From: JAXDJJ01 sp034665745
GTDB taxonomy: Bacteria; Actinomycetota; CADDZG01; WHSQ01
Assembly: GCA_034665745.1 (NCBI GenBank)
Contig: JAXDJJ010000035.1
Span: forward strand, 1 to 64,000
Length of the DNA stretch: 64,000 nucleotides
Reading direction: 5' to 3'
Shown: piece after piece, positions 53,056-62,500 of the stretch
Layout: every line of letters starts with the position of its first letter
Position numbering within the stretch: the first letter of the stretch is position 1
Translations under genes and position numbers: made by a program
The notes under the pieces: generated by a model
What the model was told of the DNA's origin: nothing
Database searches by the model: none
Seen by the model: the letters and a program-made list of their open reading frames with translations, nothing else

Positions 53056-54197
53056 TAAGGTTCTAGGTCGTACGGAAACGGATCGGTGATGTGCTCGACG
53101 CCCTTGTCGGTGACCAAGATCGTGTCTTCCAACCGGACCCCTCCGATGCCGCGCACGTACAGTCCCGGTTCGACCGCGACCACATCCCCTTCTTGCAGCA
53201 CGTCGGCCCTTCGGCCCAGGTAGGGGCGCTCGTGTACCTCGAGGCCGACGCCATGACCGAGCGCGTGCGTGAAACCTTCCTTGACGGCACCTTCGCCGGT
53301 GTGGTGTGCCTGCGTGCCGAAGCCTTGAGAGTGGAAGTACTCGGACACCGTGTTGTGGGGGCCGGGTTCGCCGGGCTTGATCGACTCGAACGCCAGCTCG
53401 AGCGCGGTGCGTACGTGCTTGTGCAGACTCTTGAGGTCCTCCGAAGCTTGTCCTGCCACGAAGGTCCTGGTCATGTCGGTGTACACCCCTGTTCGCCGAT
53501 CGCGCGGGAAGCAGTCGATGAGCACGGAGCGATCGGGAGCGATCGGGCCAGATCCAAGAAGGTGTCCGTCGAGACATGCATCTCCGGACTGGACGAGGAT
53601 CTCCTCACTCTCGGCCCCCTGCGACAGAAGGGCAGCCGACATCGACTCGCGGATCCATTCCGACGTGAGGATCTCGCCCTCATAGCGGAGACGGTCCCCG
53701 CTGGTCGGCTCGGCCTCGCGCAGCATGCGAGCCGCCGTGAGCATCGCTGTCTCGACCGCTCGCTGGGCGCGCTCGAGGCCCTCGATCTCCCAGGGAGTCT
53801 TACGCCTCCGCCGCTCGACCCACACATCTGTGTTCACGACCACCTCGACCCCATTCGCCCGCAGGTGGTCGGCACTGTGAAGTTGGAACGTCGGTGGGAC
53901 GACGACCGAGGAGACGGACAGCTTCTTGAGTGCCCTCAGGGTGAGCTCGGTCTCTAGCAGGTCACGAGGGAAGGCCTCATCCCTGACCAGTTCCTCGATG
54001 CCGAGCGAGCTGAACGTCCAGTACTCGTCGACGACGTCTTCTCGAGACGAGAACGTTGCTGCCTCGAGGTCGCTCCCAACGAGGATCCGTTTTCCGTCGT
54101 GCTCGATGAAAGCGACGGAGTCCCCGACCGGCTCGCCGATCTCGTGACGAAGCTCGAAGCTCCGCAAGGCGTTGTCGTGCAACAGATAGGTAGTCAT
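53055..54197 (-). CDS. M24-family Xaa-Pro aminopeptidase
   Basis: 380 aa. The creatinase-like N-terminal domain (1-140) precedes the pita-bread fold. Dinuclear metal ligands are intact: Asp in VLIDCFPR and TDMTRTF, His in HALGHGVGLEVHE, Glu in VEPGLY and Glu in RLEDT. It cleaves N-terminal residues preceding proline. It overlaps hisF by 4 bp and hisI by 1 bp, so it is an integral part of the his operon without an obvious metabolic reason. Confidence 0.92.
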   Translation of the reverse strand: MTTYLLHDNALRSFELRHEIGEPVGDSVAFIEHDGKRILVGSDLEAATFSSREDVVDEYWTFSSLGIEELVRDEAFPRDLLETELTLRALKKLSVSSVVVPPTFQLHSADHLRANGVEVVVNTDVWVERRRRKTPWEIEGLERAQRAVETAMLTAARMLREAEPTSGDRLRYEGEILTSEWIRESMSAALLSQGAESEEILVQSGDACLDGHLLGSGPIAPDRSVLIDCFPRDRRTGVYTDMTRTFVAGQASEDLKSLHKHVRTALELAFESIKPGEPGPHNTVSEYFHSQGFGTQAHHTGEGAVKEGFTHALGHGVGLEVHERPYLGRRADVLQEGDVVAVEPGLYVRGIGGVRLEDTILVTDKGVEHITDPFPYDLEP

Positions 54198-54979
54198 GGG
54201 CGCGGAATCCTAACGGGGAGGTTGCGCGCGGCCATCGCACGCTTAGCTTCTGATACCGAGAATCGCCCGAAATGAAACACGGAGGCGGCTAATGCAGCGA
54301 CTGCTGCACCGAACGCTGGATCGACCGCATCTGCGAGATGGTCTGGTGTACCTGCCCCTCCCGAAGCGATAAGGGGAACGGTGACCGCATCCGAGACGGC
54401 GCGGGTGAGTTCGATGTCGTAGCCGTCGGTCGTCCCATCCCTATCCATCGACGTCAACAGGATCTCGCCGGCCCCCATCTCAGTGACCATCTGCGCCCAG
54501 CGGATCACGTCCATCCCCGTCGGAACCCGGCCCCCCTCGACGAATACCTCCCACGACACTTCGCCGCACGAGATCTCTCTGCGGCGGGCATCGATCGCGA
54601 CGACGATCGCTTGAGCTCCGAATTCATCCGACGCATCGCGAACGAGCCTCGGGTTTCCGACCGCAGCTGTATTGATCGCAACCTTGTCCGCACCGGCGCG
54701 CAGTAGGCGTTTGACGTCGGCGACGGTGCGCACCCCGCCGCCTATCGTCAACGGGATGAAGACCGTCTCGGCGGTCCGGGCAGCAACGTCCAAGATGATG
54801 TCCCTGTCATCGCTCGACGCGGTGATGTCGAGAAACACGAGCTCGTCGGCTCCCTCGAAGTTGTAACGGGCCGCCAACTCGACGGGGTCACCTGCATCCT
54901 TGATATCGACGAATCGAACACCCTTGACGACGCGACCCTTATCGACGTCCAAACACGGGATGACTCGCTTCGCCAGCAT
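54194..54979 (-). CDS. hisF: Imidazole glycerol phosphate synthase cyclase subunit
   Basis: 261 aa. TIM barrel with the N-terminal LAKRVIPCLDVDKGRVVKG (Asp11) and the second catalytic Asp in VVAIDARR, plus ILLTSMDRDGTTDGYD. Works with HisH (55731-56294) to make IGP and AICAR from PRFAR. Begins 2 bp after hisA. Confidence 0.97.
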   Translation of the reverse strand: MLAKRVIPCLDVDKGRVVKGVRFVDIKDAGDPVELAARYNFEGADELVFLDITASSDDRDIILDVAARTAETVFIPLTIGGGVRTVADVKRLLRAGADKVAINTAAVGNPRLVRDASDEFGAQAIVVAIDARRREISCGEVSWEVFVEGGRVPTGMDVIRWAQMVTEMGAGEILLTSMDRDGTTDGYDIELTRAVSDAVTVPLIASGGAGTPDHLADAVDPAFGAAVAALAASVFHFGRFSVSEAKRAMAARNLPVRIPRP

Positions 54980-54981
54980 CG

Positions 54982-55734
54982 CTACTCGAGGTTCGCGCCG
55001 CGCAATCCATCCGCAGCGAAGTTGGCTTGCCCGATGGTGAACTTGCCTTCGTACAGAGCGCGGCCCACGATCACTCCGCTGACTCCGTCATTCTGCAGTG
55101 CAGCGATCGTGCGGACATCATCAAGGGACGCAACACCCCCCGAAGCCACAACCGGTACATCGGTGAGCTCTGTCAGACGCTGTAGGCCTTCGACATCGGG
55201 CCCCGTCATCGCGCCGTCGCGGGAGACATCCGTGTAGATGAATAGGGATACCCCGGCCTCTGCGAAGGCCTTCACCGCATCCTCGACCGGAACCCCCGAA
55301 CCGACCGTCCATCCGTGGGTTGCCAACTCGCCCGACCTGGCGTCGAGCGACACGGCGATCCGCTCTCCATATCTCTTGCACGCGCGCGCCATCTCGTCCG
55401 GGTCTTCCAGAGCGACGGTTCCGAGCACCGCCCGGTTCGCCCCGGCGGCGATGATCTCTTCGACGTCGTCAAGGCTGCGTAGACCACCTCCGGCCTGGAC
55501 CGGACAAGAGGCACGCTTGACGACCTCGAGCACGAGCTCGCGGTTCGCGCGGATACCGGTTTTCGCACCGTCCAGATCGACGATGTGCAGCCAACGGGCG
55601 CCCGCCGACGCAAGCCCAAGAGCAACTTTGACGGGGTCGTCGGAATAGACCGTCTCGCTTCCGAACCGCCCTTGGAGAAGCCTGACGCAGCGGCCGTCCG
55701 AGATATCGACCGCGGGATAAACCGTGAACTTCAT
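54982..55734 (-). CDS. hisA: ProFAR isomerase
   Basis: 250 aa. TIM barrel with YPAVDISDGRCVRL (catalytic Asp) and IYTDVSRDGAMTGPD (second Asp). Catalyses the Amadori rearrangement of ProFAR. The loop reads THGWT; the Arg-Gly-Trp of the bifunctional actinobacterial PriA is not matched, so ordinary HisA is favoured. Overlaps hisH by 4 bp. Confidence 0.95.
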   Translation of the reverse strand: MKFTVYPAVDISDGRCVRLLQGRFGSETVYSDDPVKVALGLASAGARWLHIVDLDGAKTGIRANRELVLEVVKRASCPVQAGGGLRSLDDVEEIIAAGANRAVLGTVALEDPDEMARACKRYGERIAVSLDARSGELATHGWTVGSGVPVEDAVKAFAEAGVSLFIYTDVSRDGAMTGPDVEGLQRLTELTDVPVVASGGVASLDDVRTIAALQNDGVSGVIVGRALYEGKFTIGQANFAADGLRGANLE

Positions 55735-56294
55735 GAGGAGCTCGTAACCCAGCCTTCCAGTAATGCGAGGCCGGCGGCCGCGCTCTTCTCGGGATGGAAC
55801 TGCACCCCAAGGATAGGGCCGGTTTCTATGCGGGCCGCGAAGCGTCCCCCGTACTCACACCATCCGGACACGATCGTCGGATCGACAGGACGGACCACGT
55901 AGGAGTGATCGAAGTAATAGTGCTCGTCATCGACCTCGTTCCACCCCATGTGCGGAACGCGGACGGCAGACGAAAGGCGTTCGACATGACCCGACAACAA
56001 CCCGATGCCTGACACCGGACCATGTTCTTCACTCGTGTCGAACAGCACCTGCATCCCGAGACAGATACCGAGATAGGGACGGCCACCAGCGATCCAGTCA
56101 GAGATGACGATGTCGAGATGCCCAGCCCGGAGGTTTGCGGCGCATTTGCCGAAGATCCCTTGGCCCGGAACGCACAGCTTGTCGGCCCGACCGATCGCAT
56201 CGGGCTCGGCAGTGATCTCGACGGTCGCGCCGACGGCTTCGAGGGCCTTGGCGACGCTACGAAGGTTCCCCATCCCATGGTCGAGGACCGCCAC
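55731..56294 (-). CDS. hisH: Imidazole glycerol phosphate synthase glutaminase subunit
   Basis: 187 aa from a GTG. Class I glutamine amidotransferase with nucleophile Cys in GICLGMQVLF, and His/Glu in FHPEKS; the oxyanion loop is PGQGIFG, with Gln-Gly-Ile in place of the more common G.G.F. It feeds ammonia to HisF. Starts 9 bp after hisB. Confidence 0.95.
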   Translation of the reverse strand: MAVLDHGMGNLRSVAKALEAVGATVEITAEPDAIGRADKLCVPGQGIFGKCAANLRAGHLDIVISDWIAGGRPYLGICLGMQVLFDTSEEHGPVSGIGLLSGHVERLSSAVRVPHMGWNEVDDEHYYFDHSYVVRPVDPTIVSGWCEYGGRFAARIETGPILGVQFHPEKSAAAGLALLEGWVTSSS

Positions 56295-56302
56295 CCGCGG
56301 CG

Positions 56303-56890
56303 TCAGAGTGATCCCTTAGTTGATGGGATCGAGTCCGGGGCACGAGGATCGATCTCCACCGCGGCGCCGAGGGCCCGGGCCAGGGCCTTGAAGATCGCCT
56401 CGACCGCGTGGTGGGCATTCCGTCCGTAGAGGAGCTTCACGTGAAGGGTGAGACCCCCCGAGCGTGCCAGCGCTTGAAGGAACTCCTCGGCCAGGGCGAT
56501 GTCGAACTGGCCGATGGATTCGGCGGGGATGTCGGCGTCGTAGACCAGCAGTGGGCGTCCCGAGATATCGAGTGCGACCCGGGCGAGGCACTCCTCCATC
56601 GGCACCGTCGCATCGCCGTATCGAGTGATGCCCGTCTTGTCTCCAAGAGCCTCGGTCAGTGCTTCGCCGAGTGCGATGCCGACATCCTCGACCGTGTGAT
56701 GCGCATCGATCTCGAGGTCGCCGGTCGCACCGATGTCCAGACCGATGCGGCCGTGCCGTCCGAGTTGATCCAACATGTGGTCGAAGAATGGCACCCCTGT
56801 AGCCGCTGTAACGGGGCCACCATCGAGATCGACCGCGACGTGCACGTCGGTTTCGTTCGTCTTGCGTTCGACGTTTCCGGTCCTAGCCAT
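56303..56890 (-). CDS. hisB: Imidazoleglycerol-phosphate dehydratase
   Basis: 195 aa, monofunctional (no phosphatase domain). Metal-ligand motifs DHMLDQLGRHG, DAHHTVEDVGIALGEAL and RNAHHAVEAIFKALARAL are intact. It dehydrates IGP to imidazole acetol phosphate. The start overlaps hisC by 8 bp. Confidence 0.97.
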   Translation of the reverse strand: MARTGNVERKTNETDVHVAVDLDGGPVTAATGVPFFDHMLDQLGRHGRIGLDIGATGDLEIDAHHTVEDVGIALGEALTEALGDKTGITRYGDATVPMEECLARVALDISGRPLLVYDADIPAESIGQFDIALAEEFLQALARSGGLTLHVKLLYGRNAHHAVEAIFKALARALGAAVEIDPRAPDSIPSTKGSL

Positions 56891-57956
56891 CGAGTGCCTC
56901 TTTCATCGCTGCGATGAATGCGTCGGTTTCCTCGGGCAATCCTGCCGTGACGCGCAGGCAGCGTTCGAGCCCCTCTTGACCCGAGTAGTTGCGGACCAGA
57001 ACCTCGCGCTCGAGCAGTCGAGACCAGATGAGGTCGGGGTCCTCGACTTCGAACAGCACGAAGTTCGCGTTGGACGGGAAGACCTTCAAACCGAGAGCTG
57101 CAAGCTCGGTGGCTATCCGGTCCCTCTCGCTCGCGATCGACCTCACCATGTCGAGGGTCTCGCCAGCATGCTTGATCGCAGCGACCCCAACGAGCTGAGT
57201 GATCGTGGACAGGTGATACGGCAACCGAACCCGTGCCAGCTCTCGTACAAGGGACGGCGCCGCCAGCATGTAGCCGATGCGCACCCCAGCGAGGCGCCAC
57301 GCCTTTGAGAAGGTCTTGGTGATGGCGAGGTTCGGATGGGTTTCGAGCAGGCCGCGCGCACTGTGTTCGTGTTGATCGAACTCGCCGTAAGCCTCATCGA
57401 CTATGACCAGACCGGGAGCGGCTTCGAGCAGCGCCTGGATCGTCGCCAGGGATTCACAACCACCGGTTGGATTGTTCGGTGAACACACGATGACGATGTC
57501 GGGTTTCTCCTCTTGGATCGTATCGAGTGCCGCCTCGAGATCGATGCGGAAGTCGATGTCGCGCTGGACCTGCACCGTGCGCGTTCCCGCGATCCGAGGG
57601 ATCAACGAGTGCAATGAATAGGTGGGTTCGAACGTAAGGCTCGACCGGCCTGGGCCCCCGAACGCGAGGAACAGGTGCATGAAGACCTCGTTCGATCCGT
57701 TCGCAACCCAAAGACCCTCTTTCGCCCATCCCGTGTGAGCCGCGATGGCATCTACGAGCTTCACCGCATCGCGGTCGGGGTAGCGGTTAAGAGCGATCGC
57801 CTCGGTGCCGCGCGTGACCTCTTCAACCAGAGCGACAGGCGGCGCGTAAGGCGCTTCGTTGACGTTCATGCGGTACTTCGCGGTGTGTTGAGGCGAGATG
57901 TAAGGCGCGACCGTTTCGAGGTCGCTCCTGATCCTCAGTGCGGGGCCGTTGCTCAT
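56883..57956 (-). CDS. hisC: Histidinol-phosphate aminotransferase
   Basis: 357 aa. Fold-type I PLP enzyme with NEAPYAPP, GSNEVFMHLF, VCSPNNPTGG, DEAYGEF and the PLP lysine in TKTFSKAWRLAGVRIGY. Converts imidazole acetol phosphate to histidinol phosphate. Overlaps hisD by 4 bp. Confidence 0.96.
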   Translation of the reverse strand: MSNGPALRIRSDLETVAPYISPQHTAKYRMNVNEAPYAPPVALVEEVTRGTEAIALNRYPDRDAVKLVDAIAAHTGWAKEGLWVANGSNEVFMHLFLAFGGPGRSSLTFEPTYSLHSLIPRIAGTRTVQVQRDIDFRIDLEAALDTIQEEKPDIVIVCSPNNPTGGCESLATIQALLEAAPGLVIVDEAYGEFDQHEHSARGLLETHPNLAITKTFSKAWRLAGVRIGYMLAAPSLVRELARVRLPYHLSTITQLVGVAAIKHAGETLDMVRSIASERDRIATELAALGLKVFPSNANFVLFEVEDPDLIWSRLLEREVLVRNYSGQEGLERCLRVTAGLPEETDAFIAAMKEALDG

Positions 57957-59242
57957 GATTCGAGCCGCCGTTCGATAGCTCGGGCGTGACCGAAGAGACC
58001 TTCGGCCTCGGCAAGGGCTTCGACATGAGGCGCCATCCGTTCGAGAGCCGAGCGTTCGAGGCTGGACACATAGATGCGCTTCGTGAAGTCCTGGACACCG
58101 AGACCGGACTCGTAACGTGCGGTGCCCCCGCTCGGAAGGACGTGGTTCGTGCCTCCGACATAGTCGCCAACCGGAACGGGCGTGTTGGGTCCCACGAACA
58201 CCGAGCCGGCATTCCGCACCCGGTCGAGCGATTCCCAGGCCCCCTCGAAGATCAACTCGAGGTGCTCGGGGGCGAACGCGTTCGCAGTATCGAGCGCGTG
58301 GTCGCGATCCCGGACGAGCACGGCCCTTCCTCCTTCGATCAAGGTGTTCTCGAGCTCTTCCGGGTGCTCGTGACGAGCAACCTCCAGCTCGAGCAACGCC
58401 ATGACGCGCTCGGCCAGCTCCGGCACCCAGGTGATCAACGCGTGGGTCCCGAGGGGACCATGCTCGGCCTGAGCAACGAGATCTGCAGCAACGACCTCAG
58501 CCGACGCGGTCTCGTCCGCGACGATTGCGATCTCGGTGGGACCCGCTTCTGAATCGATGCCAACCCATCCCTGTACCGCACGCTTCGCCAACGTCACGTA
58601 GATGTTGCCGGGTCCGACGATCTTGTCCACCGGTCGCACGCTTGTCGTCCCATAGGCAAGAGCAGCGATCGCTTGCGCACCGCCGATCCGGTAGACCTCG
58701 GTGATACCCGCGATCGAGCACGCGGCCAGTACTGCCTCCGACACCTCTCCCCTGCCATCCGGAGGTGAAGCGACCGCTATCTGGCCGACACCCGCAACCT
58801 GAGCTGGGATCGTCGCCATGATCACGGTCGACGGATAAGCAGCCCGGCCCCCCGGCACGTACACACCGACCCGTCGCAAGGGCCGGATCAGCTCGCCGAC
58901 GACCTCGTCTCCAACCGAGCGGTCGAACCATTCCTTGGGGGCCTGGTGCTCGCAGGTCCGCCGCAAGCGCTCGGACATCACTTCGAGCGCATCGATCAGT
59001 TCCGGGCGCACCAGTGACCGAGCCTTCGTGATCGTTGCTTCGGGGACCCGGAGCTCTTCGACCGTGAGCTGGGGCCCGTCGAAACGGGCCGTCATCTCGA
59101 TGAGGGCCTCGTCGCCCTTCAACCGCACCTCGTCGATGATCCCCCGCACGACCTCGACAGGGTCGGCCGCCCCAGCAACGGGCTGAGGTCGCGAGATGTG
59201 TACGGGCGTGGCCTGTTCTCGGCCGTCTATCAGTTCGAGCAT
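57953..59242 (-). CDS. hisD: Histidinol dehydrogenase
   Basis: 429 aa. Zinc enzyme catalysing two NAD-linked oxidations of L-histidinol to histidine. VYVPGGRAAYPSTVIM, DKIVGPGNIYVT, GPTEIAIVADE, QAEHGPLG and NHVLPSGGTARY are diagnostic blocks with the Glu/His zinc and catalytic residues. First his gene of the array, 17 bp after the zinc-ribbon gene. No SD: the bases before ATG read CCTTCCTCC. Confidence 0.97.
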   Translation of the reverse strand: MLELIDGREQATPVHISRPQPVAGAADPVEVVRGIIDEVRLKGDEALIEMTARFDGPQLTVEELRVPEATITKARSLVRPELIDALEVMSERLRRTCEHQAPKEWFDRSVGDEVVGELIRPLRRVGVYVPGGRAAYPSTVIMATIPAQVAGVGQIAVASPPDGRGEVSEAVLAACSIAGITEVYRIGGAQAIAALAYGTTSVRPVDKIVGPGNIYVTLAKRAVQGWVGIDSEAGPTEIAIVADETASAEVVAADLVAQAEHGPLGTHALITWVPELAERVMALLELEVARHEHPEELENTLIEGGRAVLVRDRDHALDTANAFAPEHLELIFEGAWESLDRVRNAGSVFVGPNTPVPVGDYVGGTNHVLPSGGTARYESGLGVQDFTKRIYVSSLERSALERMAPHVEALAEAEGLFGHARAIERRLES

Positions 59243-59259
59243 GGAGGAAGGTTAGTGGC

Positions 59260-59493
59260 TCAGTCAGCAGACCAGTTGTGCTGACACTGGCGACAAACGA
59301 TCAACCCCACCTGGATCCGTAGGCGCGTAGACCCACAGTTTGGACAGGTATCCAGCTCGCCCGTCCACTCGGCGTGCTCCTGCTGACACTCAGGGCAGAC
59401 GAGGATCTGCTCGCGCTCCCTAACCGCCACCGCCCACGGAGACGCCCCCTTAACGGGATCCGTCTGGGTCTTCCCACACCGATAACAAGGCAC
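59260..59493 (-). CDS. 77-aa multi-zinc-ribbon protein
   Basis: 77 aa from a GTG at 59493. Four CxxC knuckles occur in order: CYRC, CPEC, CPNC, CRQC, enough for two zinc ribbons, the last followed by QHNWSAD. It lies between dnaE (29 bp) and hisD (17 bp). No SD is clear. It may be a nucleic-acid or protein-binding adaptor. The frame continues upstream into dnaE, but coding there is a shadow. Function unknown. Confidence 0.7.
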   Translation of the reverse strand: MPCYRCGKTQTDPVKGASPWAVAVREREQILVCPECQQEHAEWTGELDTCPNCGSTRLRIQVGLIVCRQCQHNWSAD

Positions 59494-59522
59494 GGACCCA
59501 TCATGCCGGACCGGAGAAGGAA

Positions 59523-62500
59523 CTAGCTGGCGATGAGTGCGTCCGGCCCCAAGATGGTTTTCAGTTCGGCGTAGAGACCGTTGCGGGTGTCGACCGCGTA
59601 CTGACTGCCCAATCGGAGGACGGTCGTCTTGGTCCCACCATCGAGGTGGAGAAACACCTGTGTGCTCCCGGGGTGGCTGGACAGGATCTCTTTCAAGGAA
59701 TCGACGACCTTCTCGGTGCACCCATCCTTCGAGAGGTTGATGACCAGTGGGAGCTCGTCGCCCAGGTTCGGCTCGCGCACCTCCAAGGCCATGAATTTCA
59801 CGCTGTCGTCTCTTGCGTCGCGGTCGACGCGGCCCTTGATCAACAGGATCGCATCGGGACGAAGCATGCCGGCGAACTGTTCGTAGGTACGGGCGAAGAC
59901 GATGACCTCGACGCTGCCACCCGAAAGGTCCTCGAGTTGGAGGAGCACCATGATGTCGCCGCGCCGAGTCATCTTCTTGGTGAAGCCCGCGACGATCCCG
60001 CCGACCGTGTACGTCTCGCCCGGGGTCTTGTCACCGAGGGATGCGATCGAGCAATCGCACATCCGCGCCAGGAGCCCCTCGACCCCAAGCAACGGATGGT
60101 CTGAGACGTAGAGGCCAAGGGCTTCCTTCTCCTTGACGAGGAGGACCTCTTTCTGATGTTCCTCTAGGGAGATCGGCGTCTCGTGGTTCTGCGTGGTGTC
60201 CCCGTTCGAACTGAAGAGGTCGAACTGACCGTGCTCTCGCATCTTGCGTTGCTCGATGACCTCAGCGGTGATGATCTCGAACGTCTCCTCGAGTCCCTTG
60301 CGCGAGTGACCGAGGGATTCGAAGGCTCCGGCAAGGACCAAGGACTCGACGGTCTTCTTGTTGAGGCACGTGTAGTCGACGCGGCGGCAGAAGTCATAGA
60401 ACGATTCGAATGGCCCCCCGGCTTTGCGGGCCTCGATGATCTTCGACACGACGTTCTCGCCTACACCGCGGATCGCCGAGAGCCCGAAGCGCACAGAGTC
60501 GCCGACCGCGGTGAAGTCGAGCTCAGACGTGTTGACGTCGGGGATGAGCACGGGGATACCCATCTTGCGTGCGACGTGAAGGTAGAAGGGCTTCGCATCC
60601 TTGTTGTCCTTGACCGAGGTGAGCAGCGCGGCCATGTATTCGACAGGGTGATGTGCCTTCAACCATGCCGTTTGGTAGGCGATGTACGCATAGCAAGCCG
60701 CGTGGGCCCGGTTGAACGAGTAGTCCGCGAAGCGTTCGATCAAGCCCCATAGGTGTTGGGCTTCGGCCTCGGTGACGCCGCCCTTCGTGCAACCTTCGAT
60801 GAAACGCGGCTTCTCGGCCGCCATGATGCTGCGGTCCTTCTTCCCGATCGCTTTGCGAACGAGGTCGGCTTGACCAGGTGTGTAGCCCGCGACCTTCTGG
60901 AGGGTCTGGACGATCTGCTCTTGGAACACGAGTACGCCGAACGTCTCTTTCGTGATGTCCTCGAGCTCGGGGTGCAGGTAAGAGACCTTGTTCGGGTCGT
61001 GCATGCGCTCGATGTAGGTCGGGATCTGGTCCATAGGACCGGGCCGATAGAGAGCGACCATCGCCATGATGTGCTCGAAACGGTTTGGCTTCAGCAGCTT
61101 GAGGTAGCGGCGCATGCCCTCGGACTCGAGTTGGAAGACGCCGTCGGTATCTCCGCGGGAGAGCATCTCGTAGACCATGGGCTCGGCGAAGTCGAGGTTG
61201 TCGACGTCGATGGCCTCGTCCTTGTTCAACTTGACGTTCTCTTTGGTGAGGTCGATGACCGTGAGGTTCCTCAAACCGAGGAAGTCCATCTTCAGGAGTC
61301 CCAACTGTTCGACACCCTTCATGTCGAACTGCGTGACGACCTCGCCGTGGTCACCGCGTCGCAGAGGGAGATGTTCGACCAGCGGGTCCCGTCCGATGAC
61401 GACACCGGCGGCGTGGATGCCTGCAGACCGCTTCAGGTTCTCGATCTTCAACGCGGTGTCGATGATCTCCTTGGCTGCACCCCCGCCCTTGTAGGCATCC
61501 CGTAAGTCAGGACTGGCCTCGAGGGCGTTGTTGAGGCCGGCATCGCGGCCCATGATGAGAGCCGGGTACATCTTGCAGAGACGATCGCCGTCTTGGTACG
61601 GGAAGCCCAGCACGCGGGCTGCATCCTTGATGGCCTGCTTACCTTTGATAGTGCCGTAGGTAACGATCTGAGCGACGCGATCCTCGCCGTACTTCTCCTG
61701 CACATAGCGGATGACGTCGCCGCGTTTGCGGTCGTCGAAGTCGATATCGATGTCGGGCATCGCGATGCGCTCGGGGTTCAGGAATCGCTCGAACATGAGG
61801 TCGTAGCGCAGAGGGTCGAGCTCGGTGATGCCGAGAGCGTAAGAAACTATCGAGCCCGCCGCGCTACCGCGGCCCGGCCCCACGCGGATGCCGTTGTTCT
61901 TGGCCCAGTTGACGAAGTCCTGAACGACGAGGAAATAGCCCGGGAACTTCATGTCCTGGATGACTCGCAGTTCGTATGCAGCGCGTTCCTTAACTTCTTG
62001 GTTCACGTCGTCGTACCGACGCCGGAGACCGTCGAAGACGAGTTCCTGCAGATAACCGTCGAGGGTTTTCCCTTCGGGCACCTTGAAGTCCGGGAGGATG
62101 TGTCCTTCAAGGGTGAGCTCGACGTTGCATCGGTCCGCAACCTCGAGGGTGTTCTCGCACGCGCCCGGCCAGCGAGCGAATTTCGCCTTCATCTCTTCCG
62201 GAGTCTTCAGATAGAACTCGTCGGAATCGAACTTGAATCGTTTCGGGTCGGACAGCTCGCTCCCGGTGTTGATGCACAACAACACCTCGTGAGCGGACGC
62301 ATCTTCCTTATGCGTGTAATGCGAATCGTTCGTTGCGACCCACTTGATGCCCATCTCTTGCCCGATCTTGACGAGCTCGTCGTTCAGGGGCTTCTGGGTT
62401 GGGATGCCGTGGTCCTGGAGTTCGAGGTAGAAGCGATCCCCGAAGAGCTCGCGGTACTGAGCCGTCTTCCGGCGAGCCCCTGCTAGGTCTCCGGCAACGA

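Noticed and set aside
53056..53577. Upstream extension of hisI to 279 codons
   Set aside because: That part is a frame-shifted shadow of the M24 peptidase; the HisI family starts at the GTG at 53055.
54982..55734. HisA as the bifunctional HisA/TrpF enzyme PriA
   Set aside because: The loop reads THGWT and lacks the arginine of the PriA Arg-Gly-Trp motif; ordinary HisA is the simpler reading.
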